A stretch of 6,701 nt of DNA from DASQFU01 sp035632955. GTDB taxonomy: Bacteria; Eisenbacteria; RBG-16-71-46. Below the pieces are notes generated by a model. The model searched no databases and was not told the origin of the DNA. It saw only the letters and a program-made list of their open reading frames with translations. Where the stretch lies: positions 1 through 6,701 of the forward strand of contig DASQFU010000110.1 in NCBI GenBank assembly GCA_035632955.1, read 5' to 3'. Within the stretch, counting starts at the first letter, position 1, and each line of letters starts with the position of its first letter. Below, piece by piece: positions 1 to 6,098 of the stretch. The position numbers and the translations under genes were made by a program.

Positions 1-2
1 CG

Positions 3-443
3 TTCGAGATGGAGGTGGCGGCGACCGATCCGTTGCTGCCTCTGTGGCCCGCGGGCTTCGAATGGGTGCGGCGCGCGACGCTCGACGACCTGCTTGCGCG
101 CGCCGACGTCCTGTCGCTCCACCTGCCGCTCACGAACGAGACGCGCGGCCTGATCGGCGCCGCCGAGCTGGCGCGCATGAGCCCCGAGTCGACGCTCGTC
201 AACTGTGCGCGCGGCGGCGTCGTCGACGAGGCGGCGCTGTTGCAGGCGTTGGAAGCCGGGCGGCCGCGTGCCGCGGCGCTCGACGTGTTCGCGAGCGAGC
301 CGCCGGGGAACTCGCCGCTGCTCCAGCATCCGCGCGTGCTGGCCACGCCGCACCTCGGTGCCTCGACTCTCGAGGCGCAGCGGCGCGCCGGTCACGAGGC
401 GGCGACGATCGTGATCGAGGCGCTGGCCGCGCTCCAGGGTTGA
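3..443 (+). CDS. serA: D-3-phosphoglycerate dehydrogenase, C-terminal part (5' end outside window)
   Basis: This enzyme oxidises 3-phosphoglycerate to 3-phosphohydroxypyruvate with NAD+, the first step of serine synthesis, in the cytoplasm. The frame is open from base 3 to the TGA at 441-443. The ATG at base 9 is almost certainly internal, because the reading FEMEVAATDP matches the second half of the Rossmann fold of 2-hydroxyacid dehydrogenases. Visible motifs include ADVLSLHLPLT and LVNCARGGVVDE with the catalytic Arg. DVFASEPP carries the catalytic Glu and TPHLGAST the catalytic His. The protein ends about 27 residues after the His, so it is the short type without a C-terminal ACT or regulatory domain. 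The serine-specific call rests on the SPLLQHPRVLATPHLGAST stretch and on linkage to purA, since serA-purA neighbourhoods occur in several bacteria. Another D-2-hydroxyacid dehydrogenase is possible because the N-terminal substrate-binding part is missing. Confidence 0.85.
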   Translation, partial: FEMEVAATDPLLPLWPAGFEWVRRATLDDLLARADVLSLHLPLTNETRGLIGAAELARMSPESTLVNCARGGVVDEAALLQALEAGRPRAAALDVFASEPPGNSPLLQHPRVLATPHLGASTLEAQRRAGHEAATIVIEALAALQG

Positions 444-446
444 ACG

Positions 447-1718
447 ATGCCGTGCACGGTGATCGTTGGCGCGCAATGGGGCGACGAAGGCAAGGGCAAG
501 ATCGTCGACGCGCTCAGCGCCGCGGCCGACGTCGTGGCCCGCTACCAGGGTGGCCCGAACGCGGGGCACAGCGTCATCCATGCCGGAGAGACCGTCGTTT
601 TGCATCTCGTGCCGTCGGGGGTGATGCACGCCGGGAAGCGGTGTTTGATCGGCAACGGCGTGGTCGTGGATCTCGAGCGGCTGCGCGAGGAGGTGGGCCG
701 CCTCGAGGCGCTGGGCCTCTCGGTGCGAGACCGGCTGGGGTTGAGCCCGGCCGCGCATCTGATCCTGCCGTATCACCGCGCGGTCGAGGCGCATGCCGAG
801 CAGGGCCCGGGAGCGATCGGCACGACCGGCCGCGGCATCGGCTTCGCGTATCGCGACAAGGCGGCTCGCGTCGGCGTGCGGGTCGGCGACTTGCTCGACG
901 AGGCGGGATTCGTCGCCAGCGTCGATCGCAATCTGGCGCGCCTGCGGCGCGAGTTTCCGGAAGCCGGTGAGCTCGGCGCGATGAGCGGCGCCGGGCTGTT
1001 CGCGGAGCTGGCTCCGTGCACGGCGTGGGCGCGCGGGCTCCTGGCGGACGTCTCTCTGGAGCTGCACCAGATGATCCAGGCCGGGCGTCGCGTCCTGCTC
1101 GAAGGCGCGCAGGGCACGTTGCTGGATCTCGACCACGGCACGTATCCCTACGTGACGTCGTCGCCGGCCAGCGCCGCGGGCGCGCCGCTCGGCGTCGGGC
1201 TCGGTCCGCGCGTGGTCGATCGGGTGATCGGCGTCACCAAGGCGTATGCGACCCGGGTGGGTCACGGGCCGTTTCCGAGCGAGATGCCCGAGGACGAAGC
1301 CGCGCGCCTGCGCGAGCGCGGCGAGGAATACGGCGCCACGACCGGCCGGCCGCGTCGCTGCGGCTGGCTCGATCTTCCCGCGCTGCGCTATGCCGCGCGC
1401 GTCAATGGATTGGACGCGCTGGTCGTGACAAAGCTCGACGTGCTCGATGGGTTCGACGAGATTCGCGTGGCGGTCGGCTACGAGATCGACGGCCGGCCGG
1501 TGTCGGACTTCCCGTCCGGAGCGCGGACGCTCGACCGCTGCCGCCCGACATGGCGGACGTTCCGCGGATGGCGGCGACCGACCACCGCGATCCGGCATTG
1601 GGCCGACTTGCCCGAGGAGGCGCGTACGTACCTGGAATGGATCGAGCGCGAGGTTGGCGTCGGCATCGCCACGGTCTCGGTGGGCGCGGCGCGCGACGCC
1701 GAAGTTCCACGCCGATGA
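447..1718 (+). CDS. purA: Adenylosuccinate synthetase
   Basis: It joins IMP and aspartate using GTP to give adenylosuccinate, the first committed step from IMP to AMP, in the cytoplasm. The 423-residue length is normal. Residues 8-18 form the GAQWGDEGKGK P-loop with catalytic Asp13. GGPNAGHS follows at 35-42 with catalytic His41; both match E. coli numbering. Further on are GTTGRGIGFAYRDK, EGAQGTLLDLDHGTYPYVTSS, GVTKAYATRVGHGPFPSE and the GATTGRPRRCGWLD substrate/GTP-binding segment. The glycine-rich stretch after TSS reads PASAAGAPLG rather than the commoner NTTAGGA type, and Ser42 replaces the usual Thr; both look like lineage variation. The C-terminus (IATVSVGAARDAEVPRR) lacks the usual GPdR form. 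The ATG lies three bases after the serA stop, with AGGG seven bases upstream, so the gene is probably co-transcribed with serA. The next gene overlaps its stop codon. Confidence 0.97.
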   Translation: MPCTVIVGAQWGDEGKGKIVDALSAAADVVARYQGGPNAGHSVIHAGETVVLHLVPSGVMHAGKRCLIGNGVVVDLERLREEVGRLEALGLSVRDRLGLSPAAHLILPYHRAVEAHAEQGPGAIGTTGRGIGFAYRDKAARVGVRVGDLLDEAGFVASVDRNLARLRREFPEAGELGAMSGAGLFAELAPCTAWARGLLADVSLELHQMIQAGRRVLLEGAQGTLLDLDHGTYPYVTSSPASAAGAPLGVGLGPRVVDRVIGVTKAYATRVGHGPFPSEMPEDEAARLRERGEEYGATTGRPRRCGWLDLPALRYAARVNGLDALVVTKLDVLDGFDEIRVAVGYEIDGRPVSDFPSGARTLDRCRPTWRTFRGWRRPTTAIRHWADLPEEARTYLEWIEREVGVGIATVSVGAARDAEVPRR

Positions 1719-2233
1719 GATCGAGTCGTCGCGCGCACACGCGCCGGACGAGCATCGCGGCTGCGCTGGTCGCGGGGCTGTCGTCGTTCTTCGCCGTGCC
1801 CGCGCCGGCCGCGCAAGGTTCGCTCGAGCGACTGGCCTGGCTCGCGGGGTGCTGGGAGATGCGCCGGCCTCGCGGGGTCACGCACGAGCAGTGGATGGCT
1901 CCCGGCGGCGGGATGATGCTCGGGGCGAGCCGGACCGTGATCGATGGCCGGACGGTGGAGTTCGAAGCCGTGCGGATCGAAGCGCAGGAGGGAGCGCTGA
2001 TCTATGTCGCGAATCCCTCGCGCCAGACGCCGGCCACGTTCCGCCAGATCGAGCTCACGGACTCGAGCGTCGTGTTCGCGAATCCGGAGCACGACTTTCC
2101 GCAGCGCATCCGCTACCGGCTGCGCGGCGACGGATCGTTGCTCGCCCAGATCGAGGGATTGCGGGGCGACAGCCTGCGCATCATCGACTACCCGATGACT
2201 CGTGCTCGCTGCGAGGCCGTCCGCGGTCGGTAG
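1715..2233 (+). CDS. Secreted DUF6265-family protein with altered C-terminus
   Basis: The 172-residue product has a signal peptide: basic residues 1-12, a hydrophobic core at about 14-28, and a likely cleavage site after APA near residue 32. The mature part matches the DUF6265 family, whose function is not known to me: LAWLAGCWE at 40-48, then EQWMAPGGGMMLGASRT, VFANPEHDFPQRIRY, and a terminal IDYPMTRARCEA. The ATG overlaps the purA stop (ATGA), which implies translational coupling. No good ribosome binding site is visible. The annotated start at 1715 gives the signal peptide directly, whereas longer readings in this frame run into purA. The 3' end is odd: after EAVRG the frame enters a tRNA-Lys fragment and stops at the TAG of GGTAG, giving ...RGR. 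A second copy of this tail at 5844-5925 ends ...RGAATPK, which is probably closer to the original terminus. The folded domain appears complete. Confidence 0.85.
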   Translation: MRSSRRAHTRRTSIAAALVAGLSSFFAVPAPAAQGSLERLAWLAGCWEMRRPRGVTHEQWMAPGGGMMLGASRTVIDGRTVEFEAVRIEAQEGALIYVANPSRQTPATFRQIELTDSSVVFANPEHDFPQRIRYRLRGDGSLLAQIEGLRGDSLRIIDYPMTRARCEAVRGR

Positions 2234-2245
2234 AGCACCTGCCTT
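2226..2245 (+). repeat. 20-bp direct repeat of tRNA-Lys D-arm to anticodon loop
   Basis: These 20 bases are identical to 6113-6132 inside the intact tRNA-Lys. They cover the D-loop, the 3' D-stem, base 26, the 5' anticodon stem and the first three loop bases. They cannot make a tRNA, because the acceptor, T arm and 3' half are absent. The upstream edge coincides, with a one-base overlap, with the end of homology to the DUF6265 tail repeat. The fragment also supplies the stop codon of the DUF6265 gene. Five bases after it the IS3-type terminus begins. It could be a remnant attachment site or a tRNA gene broken by the insertion. Confidence 0.85.
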
Positions 2246-2290
2246 GGTCCTGAGCCCCGTCTATTGGACATAGCTTGAATGTGGCGTTGA

Positions 2291-2335
2291 CCTCCGTGAA
2301 CGAGCGCGGCATCGTCGCGATGCCCGTCACGGAGG
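2291..2335 (+). promoter_or_regulatory. Hairpin that would sequester the transposase ribosome binding site
   Basis: The perfect 9-bp outer stem CCTCCGTGA (2291-2299) pairs with TCACGGAGG (2327-2335). Inside it, a 7-bp stem GGCATCG (2308-2314) pairs with CGATGCC (2318-2324) around a TCG loop. The Shine-Dalgarno sequence GGAGGAGG (2331-2338), eight bases before the orfA ATG, lies largely in the 3' arm. GACCTCC (2289-2295) can alternatively pair with GGAGGTC (2334-2340). In other insertion sequences such leader structures block transposase translation from read-through transcripts; that role here is inferred. Confidence 0.6.
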
Positions 2336-2346
2336 AGGTCGTCATC

Positions 2347-2460
2347 ATGCCGAGAGCGGCACGGTACACGGCCAAGCTCAAGTTCCAGGTGGTGCTCGAA
2401 GCTTAGAAGGGCGAGAAGACGCCGGGCCAGATTGCGAAGGCCTACGGCGTACACGCGAAC
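2347..2460 (+). pseudogene. IS3-family transposase OrfA, N-terminal fragment with internal stop
   Basis: OrfA is the helix-turn-helix DNA-binding subunit of IS3-type transposases. The reading from ATG 2347 is MPRAARYTAKLKFQVVLEA, a stop (TAG, 2404-2406), then KGEKTPGQIAKAYGVHANS. This matches the usual OrfA pattern YTaeFKfqVvLEALkGEKTpgqIAraYGVHpNs. The stop replaces an expected leucine, so a single TTG to TAG change is the simplest cause. After HANS the frame continues as unrelated sequence (GRGRREHE), so the gene is truncated as well as interrupted. It has a strong GGAGGAGG ribosome binding site but cannot make a functional transposase. Confidence 0.8.
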
Positions 2461-2602
2461 TCGGGCCGTGGCCGACGCGAGCATGAGGACGGCCCAATGC
2501 GATCGCGACATGGTGCATCCTTCAGGCGCGAACCGACGGACCTGCGGGCCCCGAGCGAACGGCATGCTCGAGAATTCGTGCGGGCAGCGCACGCGCCGGC
2601 CC

Positions 2603-5431
2603 TCACCGGAGCTGACCACGCTTCATGGCGACAGCGCTGGCTACGGCGTTTCGGGCTTCGGCCACAAGCGGCAAGAGGTCGGGATCTGGCCGGGTGAAGG
2701 TCGAGCTGAAGATCCGCAGGTGTCGAGCCGCATCCTCCGTGCGTCCCAGGCGCGCGTAGAGCATCGACAACCGCTGATGGGCTAGCGAATGGGCAATCGC
2801 GCGGAACACGACGTCATCGGGCGAGCGGTGAGGTTCCTCGGCCAGCAGCTCAAGGTAATGTGCCGCAGAATCGGCGTTCCCGAGAGCTTCAAAAGCATCG
2901 GCCACCAGCCAACGTGTCGTCGTGACCCCACCCGGATAGACGATGAGGCCGAGCTCGCGGCTCCGCCGCGCCAGAGGCGCCCCGATACGCGCTGCGTCGT
3001 TCCAGCGTCTCCGCGATGTCGCGAGCCAAACCTCGAGCAGTTCCGTCGCGCCGTCGGGCTCGAGCTCTTCGGCGGGACGGGCGCGCGCTCGCACGAGGAA
3101 GCGCCCGGCGCGCTCGGCGTTGCCCGCGACCGCCGCGGCGAGACCCGCTGTCAGCAAACCAGTGGCCGTGCTGTCCGGCGCGAGCTCGTCCGGATGCAAC
3201 CCGGAACTACCGCCCGTCACAGCCGCCAAGAAGACCAGACATCGCTCGGCCATGACTTTCTCGCTCGCGGCATAGCCGGTGAGCGCCAGATCGCGCGCCT
3301 GCCGGAAGGTCGCGGCGGCCGAGCGCATTGCGCCACGTGCCGATCGGGCTCCACCAGCCGCCAGCAGACCCACCACGCGATAGTCGGTGCCGATGTCCAT
3401 GGCCCCGACCGCGGTGCCCAAGCTCTCGGCTGTTGCCCAATCGTCGGCGGCCAGGGCCACCTCCACCAGCTTGCGCCAGCGCGATTCGCTCCGCATCTCG
3501 TCGACCACGCGGCGTGCTTCGTCGACGCGTCCGAGCGCCAGGAGCACCGTAGCCTCGTTCCAGAGCAGAGCCTCGCTCGGGCCGAACGGCATGCGCTGCT
3601 TGGCCTCGCTGTAGGCGGTCAAAGCCTCTTCGTCCCGGCCGAGCGCCAAGAGGCAGCCGGCCCGGTTGTTGAGCAGCCCCGGAGAGCCCGGGTCGTGCAC
3701 TAGTGCCTCGCTCACGAGTGCCAGGGCTCGCGGGAGGTCTCCTCGAAACTGAGCGCTCAACGACTCCAGTCGCAGTCGTTGTTGGGGTCGCAGCCGGCCC
3801 GGATGTTCGAGCGCCTTGCCCCAGGCGAGCAGCGCGGAATCCGGCATGCCAAGGTTTGCGTACGCCGTGCCCGTGCCGCTCCACGCGGCGGCGAACTCCG
3901 AGTCGATCTCCAGAGCCTGCCGGAAGAGAACGATCGCTTCCGGGTTCCAGTTGATGCTCATCAGCCCGGTACCGCGAACGTACAGCCGGAACGCCTCGAA
4001 CGACGGCGTGATCGCGTCGACCAGCGGGCGGGTCGCCCGCACGGCCTGCGGTTTCTCGCCCAGCCCTTCCCGCAGTTCCTGCGCCATGGCGCCCAGTGAT
4101 TCGATGAGCGCGTCGTCGTTGCGCGCCACGCCCGTCACGCTGTGAATCACGCTGAGGCTCTCGGCATCGACGACGCGGAGCACGCTCGTGTAGCCGCGTC
4201 CGACTCGGCTCACTCGTCCCTCGACCACCGCCCGCACCGAGCTGCGGTAGGCGAGCTCTCGCGCCAGCTCGGAATCGACTCGCGTGCCGGACGGCTTGCC
4301 CGCCGAACGCAGCGCGATGCGGACTTGCTCTGCGGGCAGCGGCGCCACGATCCCGGACTGGTCCAGGGCGGCGATGACGAGGTCCCGCGTGGCGACCGCC
4401 AGGCTGGAGTCGTCGGGCGGGCCATCGAAGTCGGCAACCATGACCCATTCCCGAGGCGCGGCCGGCGCCGGCGGTGATCGGCCGAAGACGAATGCGTCGC
4501 GCTTGATGCCGGTCCAGACCAGGAACCCGATCAGCGCGGCCAGCACTGCGGCCCCCGCAGCGATCGCAGCCTTGGGGGGTCGGCGGACCGGATCTGCCAG
4601 GGTGGGAGCCGCCGCTAGTGCCGCGGCGAATTGCGTGACGCCGGCGAAACGGTCGGCGGCTGCCTTGGACAGCGCACGCAGAATCGTATGGTCAAGCCGG
4701 GCCGGGACCGTGGGTCTCACCGCCCGGATGGGTCGGGGCTTCGCGGAGAGATGCTGATGGAGGATGGCCTCGGCCGTGGCGCCCGTGAACGGCGGCTGCC
4801 CGACCAGCATTTCGTAGACCACGCAGGCCAGGCTGTAGAGATCGCTGCGGCCGTCCGGATCGGCCGACAGCAGCTGCTCGGGGCTCAAGTAGGCCGGAGT
4901 GCCCATCGCGAGCCCGGTCTCGGTCAGGCGTGGGCTGCCGGACGGTCCCACGGTGCGCGCGATACCGAAATCGGCGACCACTGCGTGCGGTCCCTCGAAG
5001 AGGATGTTCTCCGGTTTTATGTCCCGATGGACGACACCCTGGCCGTGGGCATACGCGAGCGCGTCCGCCACCTCCCCGGCGATGCGCACCGCCTCCTCGA
5101 CCGGAAGCTGCTTCTCTCTTCGCAGTCGATCGCGCAAGGACTCGCCCTCCACGAACGGCATCACGTAGTAGAACATGCCCCCAGCTTCGCCCGAGTCGTG
5201 GACCGCCAGGATGTGAGGATGAGTCAGCCGCGCAGCGATCTCGATCTCGCGCAGGAAGCGCGCCGGTCCGATCGCGACGGCGAGCGTGGCGTCGAGCACC
5301 TTGACCGCCACCCGACGCCGGTGCTTGAGATCCTCGGCCAAGAAGACCGTGGCCATACCGCCCCGACCCAGCTCGCGCTCGACGCGATAGCGGCCGGCGA
5401 GAGCGGTCTGCAGCGCGTCTTGGATGGGCAT
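2603..5431 (-). CDS. Membrane Ser/Thr protein kinase (PknB type) with TolB-like and TPR sensor region
   Basis: The 942-residue product phosphorylates Ser/Thr on unknown partners. The kinase domain (about 15-275) looks active: glycine loop GRGGMATV (22-29), Lys44, Glu62 of helix C, HRDIKPEN (135-142), DFG (154-156) and GTPAYLSPE (177-185). The activation loop carries a TET motif (170-172) like the autophosphorylated threonines of PknB. One membrane helix at about 288-309 follows. Residues about 329-458 resemble a TolB amino-terminal-like domain, and about 477-920 are TPR-like helical repeats, presumably on the far side of the membrane. The C-terminus (DPDLLPLVAEARNAV) looks like a natural family end. 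The start is supported by AGGGGG at 5441-5446 (minus-strand reading), nine bases upstream. Only a broken methyltransferase lies upstream on this strand, 69 bp away, so the gene appears solitary. No substrate gene is identifiable, and the ligand of the sensor part cannot be read from the sequence. Confidence 0.93.
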   Translation of the reverse strand: MPIQDALQTALAGRYRVERELGRGGMATVFLAEDLKHRRRVAVKVLDATLAVAIGPARFLREIEIAARLTHPHILAVHDSGEAGGMFYYVMPFVEGESLRDRLRREKQLPVEEAVRIAGEVADALAYAHGQGVVHRDIKPENILFEGPHAVVADFGIARTVGPSGSPRLTETGLAMGTPAYLSPEQLLSADPDGRSDLYSLACVVYEMLVGQPPFTGATAEAILHQHLSAKPRPIRAVRPTVPARLDHTILRALSKAAADRFAGVTQFAAALAAAPTLADPVRRPPKAAIAAGAAVLAALIGFLVWTGIKRDAFVFGRSPPAPAAPREWVMVADFDGPPDDSSLAVATRDLVIAALDQSGIVAPLPAEQVRIALRSAGKPSGTRVDSELARELAYRSSVRAVVEGRVSRVGRGYTSVLRVVDAESLSVIHSVTGVARNDDALIESLGAMAQELREGLGEKPQAVRATRPLVDAITPSFEAFRLYVRGTGLMSINWNPEAIVLFRQALEIDSEFAAAWSGTGTAYANLGMPDSALLAWGKALEHPGRLRPQQRLRLESLSAQFRGDLPRALALVSEALVHDPGSPGLLNNRAGCLLALGRDEEALTAYSEAKQRMPFGPSEALLWNEATVLLALGRVDEARRVVDEMRSESRWRKLVEVALAADDWATAESLGTAVGAMDIGTDYRVVGLLAAGGARSARGAMRSAAATFRQARDLALTGYAASEKVMAERCLVFLAAVTGGSSGLHPDELAPDSTATGLLTAGLAAAVAGNAERAGRFLVRARARPAEELEPDGATELLEVWLATSRRRWNDAARIGAPLARRSRELGLIVYPGGVTTTRWLVADAFEALGNADSAAHYLELLAEEPHRSPDDVVFRAIAHSLAHQRLSMLYARLGRTEDAARHLRIFSSTFTRPDPDLLPLVAEARNAVASAVAMKRGQLR

Positions 5432-5488
5432 AGCTCAATACCCCCTAGGCAACCAAGATAGCGGCAGGGTTGCGGAGGATGGAAGAAC

Positions 5489-5501
5489 AACCGTTACGGT
5501 T
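5489..5501. promoter_or_regulatory. 13-bp palindrome upstream of the kinase gene
   Basis: AACCGT (5489-5494) and ACGGTT (5496-5501) form a perfect inverted repeat around a single T. It lies 58 bp upstream of the kinase start and touches the stop codon of the methyltransferase fragment. It is about the size of a dimeric repressor operator, but no regulator is known and a chance palindrome is possible. No convincing -35/-10 pair was found in the 69-bp gap. Confidence 0.25.
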
Positions 5502-5843
5502 CATGCCGCTTGGTCACGCGCACGCACCGAGTAAACGACCTCCCCTCGGGCAACGAAATCTTCGGGAGTCAGCTCTTTCATGCGGCGGCGGGCCTCCGCC
5601 AGGCAGGCCTCCCGCGCCACGGGGGCGAGGCTGTCGAAGCGCGGCTTCGAGGAACCCAGGCTCTCTTTCAGGCAGAGCAGGTGCTCCGCATCGAGCGTGC
5701 AGACCAGGTCCTCTGCCCAAGACCGCGGGGAGGCGAATCCTGCGCTGCGGAGGAGCGTCTCCATCTTCGGAGGAGTGTCGAAAACATCGTGGCGCGCCAA
5801 GTGAAACAGCATGAAGACCAGGAGCACCGATCGACACTCGCGT
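5501..5843 (-). pseudogene. Probable class I SAM-dependent methyltransferase, C-terminal fragment
   Basis: An open minus-strand frame ends at TGA 5503-5501, and about 108 residues can be read from a GTG at 5827. The pattern FHLARHDVFDTPPKMETLLRSAGF, then a WAEDLVCTLDAEH segment, then AREACLAEARRRMKEL and VARGEVVYSVRAR, resembles the C-terminal third of UbiE/ArsM-like methyltransferases. These typically end with a late strand after a phrase such as LLREAGF. The SAM-binding N-terminal part (GxGxG motif) is missing. Upstream, the frame runs directly into the DUF6265 tail repeat starting at 5844, so the 5' part was lost at this breakpoint. A GTG-started 108-residue protein could still be translated, but it could not bind SAM. 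The family assignment is by eye and moderate; no closer substrate prediction is justified. It lies 69 bp upstream of the kinase on the same strand. Confidence 0.5.
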
Positions 5844-5925
5844 GGGCGACAGCCTGCGCGTCATCGACTACCCGATGACCCGCGCTCGCTGCGAAGCTGT
5901 CCGCGGCGCCGCGACCCCGAAGTAG
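5844..5925 (+). pseudogene. 3' remnant of a second DUF6265 gene
   Basis: Bases 5844-5906 match 2164-2226, the 3' end of the intact DUF6265 gene, at 58 of 63 positions. In the matching frame it reads GDSLRVIDYPMTRARCEAVRGAATPK and stops at TAG 5923-5925. The five differences are all transitions. Four fall at third codon positions and are silent (ACT/ACC, CGT/CGC, GAG/GAA, GCC/GCT); the fifth is Ile to Val. Homology stops sharply at 5844, where the methyltransferase frame comes in from the other side. It is too short to encode a domain. It probably preserves the original C-terminus and its natural distance (173 bp) to tRNA-Lys. Confidence 0.85.
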
Positions 5926-5972
5926 CAGCCCTCCTCGAACCCGCGCGGGTCGGTTGTTCGCTACGCGCCATT

Positions 5973-6002
5973 CCTTGCGCAGGTCGCCTGCGCTCGCTAA
6001 GG
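5973..6002 (+). other. Hairpin downstream of DUF6265 remnant
   Basis: GCGCAGG (5977-5983) and CCTGCGC (5987-5993) form a perfect 7-bp stem with a TCG loop. CCTT (5973-5976) can add pairs with AAGG (5999-6002) across a bulge. There is no T-run after it, so a classic intrinsic terminator is not supported. It may have ended the ancestral serA-purA-DUF6265 transcript or be a genome-dispersed palindrome. Confidence 0.4.
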
Positions 6003-6029
6003 TGCCGCGGCTTGCCCAAGCTAGGGCAC
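6002..6029 (+). other. Second hairpin upstream of tRNA-Lys
   Basis: GTGCC (6002-6006) pairs with GGCAC (6025-6029). Inside, GCTT (6010-6013) pairs with AAGC (6018-6021) around a GCCC loop, with a symmetric 3x3 internal loop (GCG/TAG). It is almost adjacent to the preceding hairpin and, like it, has no T-run. Its function is unknown. Confidence 0.35.
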
Positions 6030-6098
6030 GCGTGTGCAGTCGGTACGGACCAAAACACCCGGGCTTTATCCGCGCAACGGCAAGTCATGCAAAGTGTT

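Larger units (their letters stand above)
2251..2460 (+). mobile_element. IS3-family insertion sequence remnant (left end only)
   Basis: The element begins with TGAGCCCCGTCTATTGGACA, which has the TG...CA form and TTGGACA core seen at termini of IS3-family (IS150-like) elements. It continues through a leader hairpin to an orfA start. Recognisable transposase homology stops near 2460, after GVHANS. The rest of orfA, orfB and the right inverted repeat are absent, and I found no reverse complement of the left terminus elsewhere in the window. From 2461 to 2602 I recognise nothing; this stretch may be residual element or the foreign 3' flank of the kinase gene. Assignment rests on the terminus plus the OrfA N-terminus. 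Confidence 0.75.

Noticed and set aside
44..970. Long open frame overlapping serA and purA
   Set aside because: Arginine- and alanine-rich shadow of high-GC coding DNA; the other frame carries clear SerA and PurA motifs.
2546..2577. Cluster of ApaI, SphI, XhoI and EcoRI sites resembling a polylinker
   Set aside because: Four six-base palindromes in 32 bp are striking, but no vector or adaptor sequence is recognisable around them; chance is likely.
2789..3703. 304-residue plus-strand open frame opposite the kinase gene
   Set aside because: Antisense shadow of the TPR-coding region, without family motifs.
3207..4448. Long second minus-strand open frame inside the kinase gene
   Set aside because: Low-complexity Arg/Gly/Ala reading in a shifted frame of the kinase; no domain and no ribosome binding site.
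2246..5843. Complete integrative element or defence system
   Set aside because: No integrase, recombinase, relaxase, nuclease or toxin-antitoxin gene is visible, and no repeat array was seen.
6037..6045. CAGTCGGTA, a nine-base match to the tRNA D-arm 74 bp downstream
   Set aside because: Too short to distinguish from chance and has no further matching sequence.
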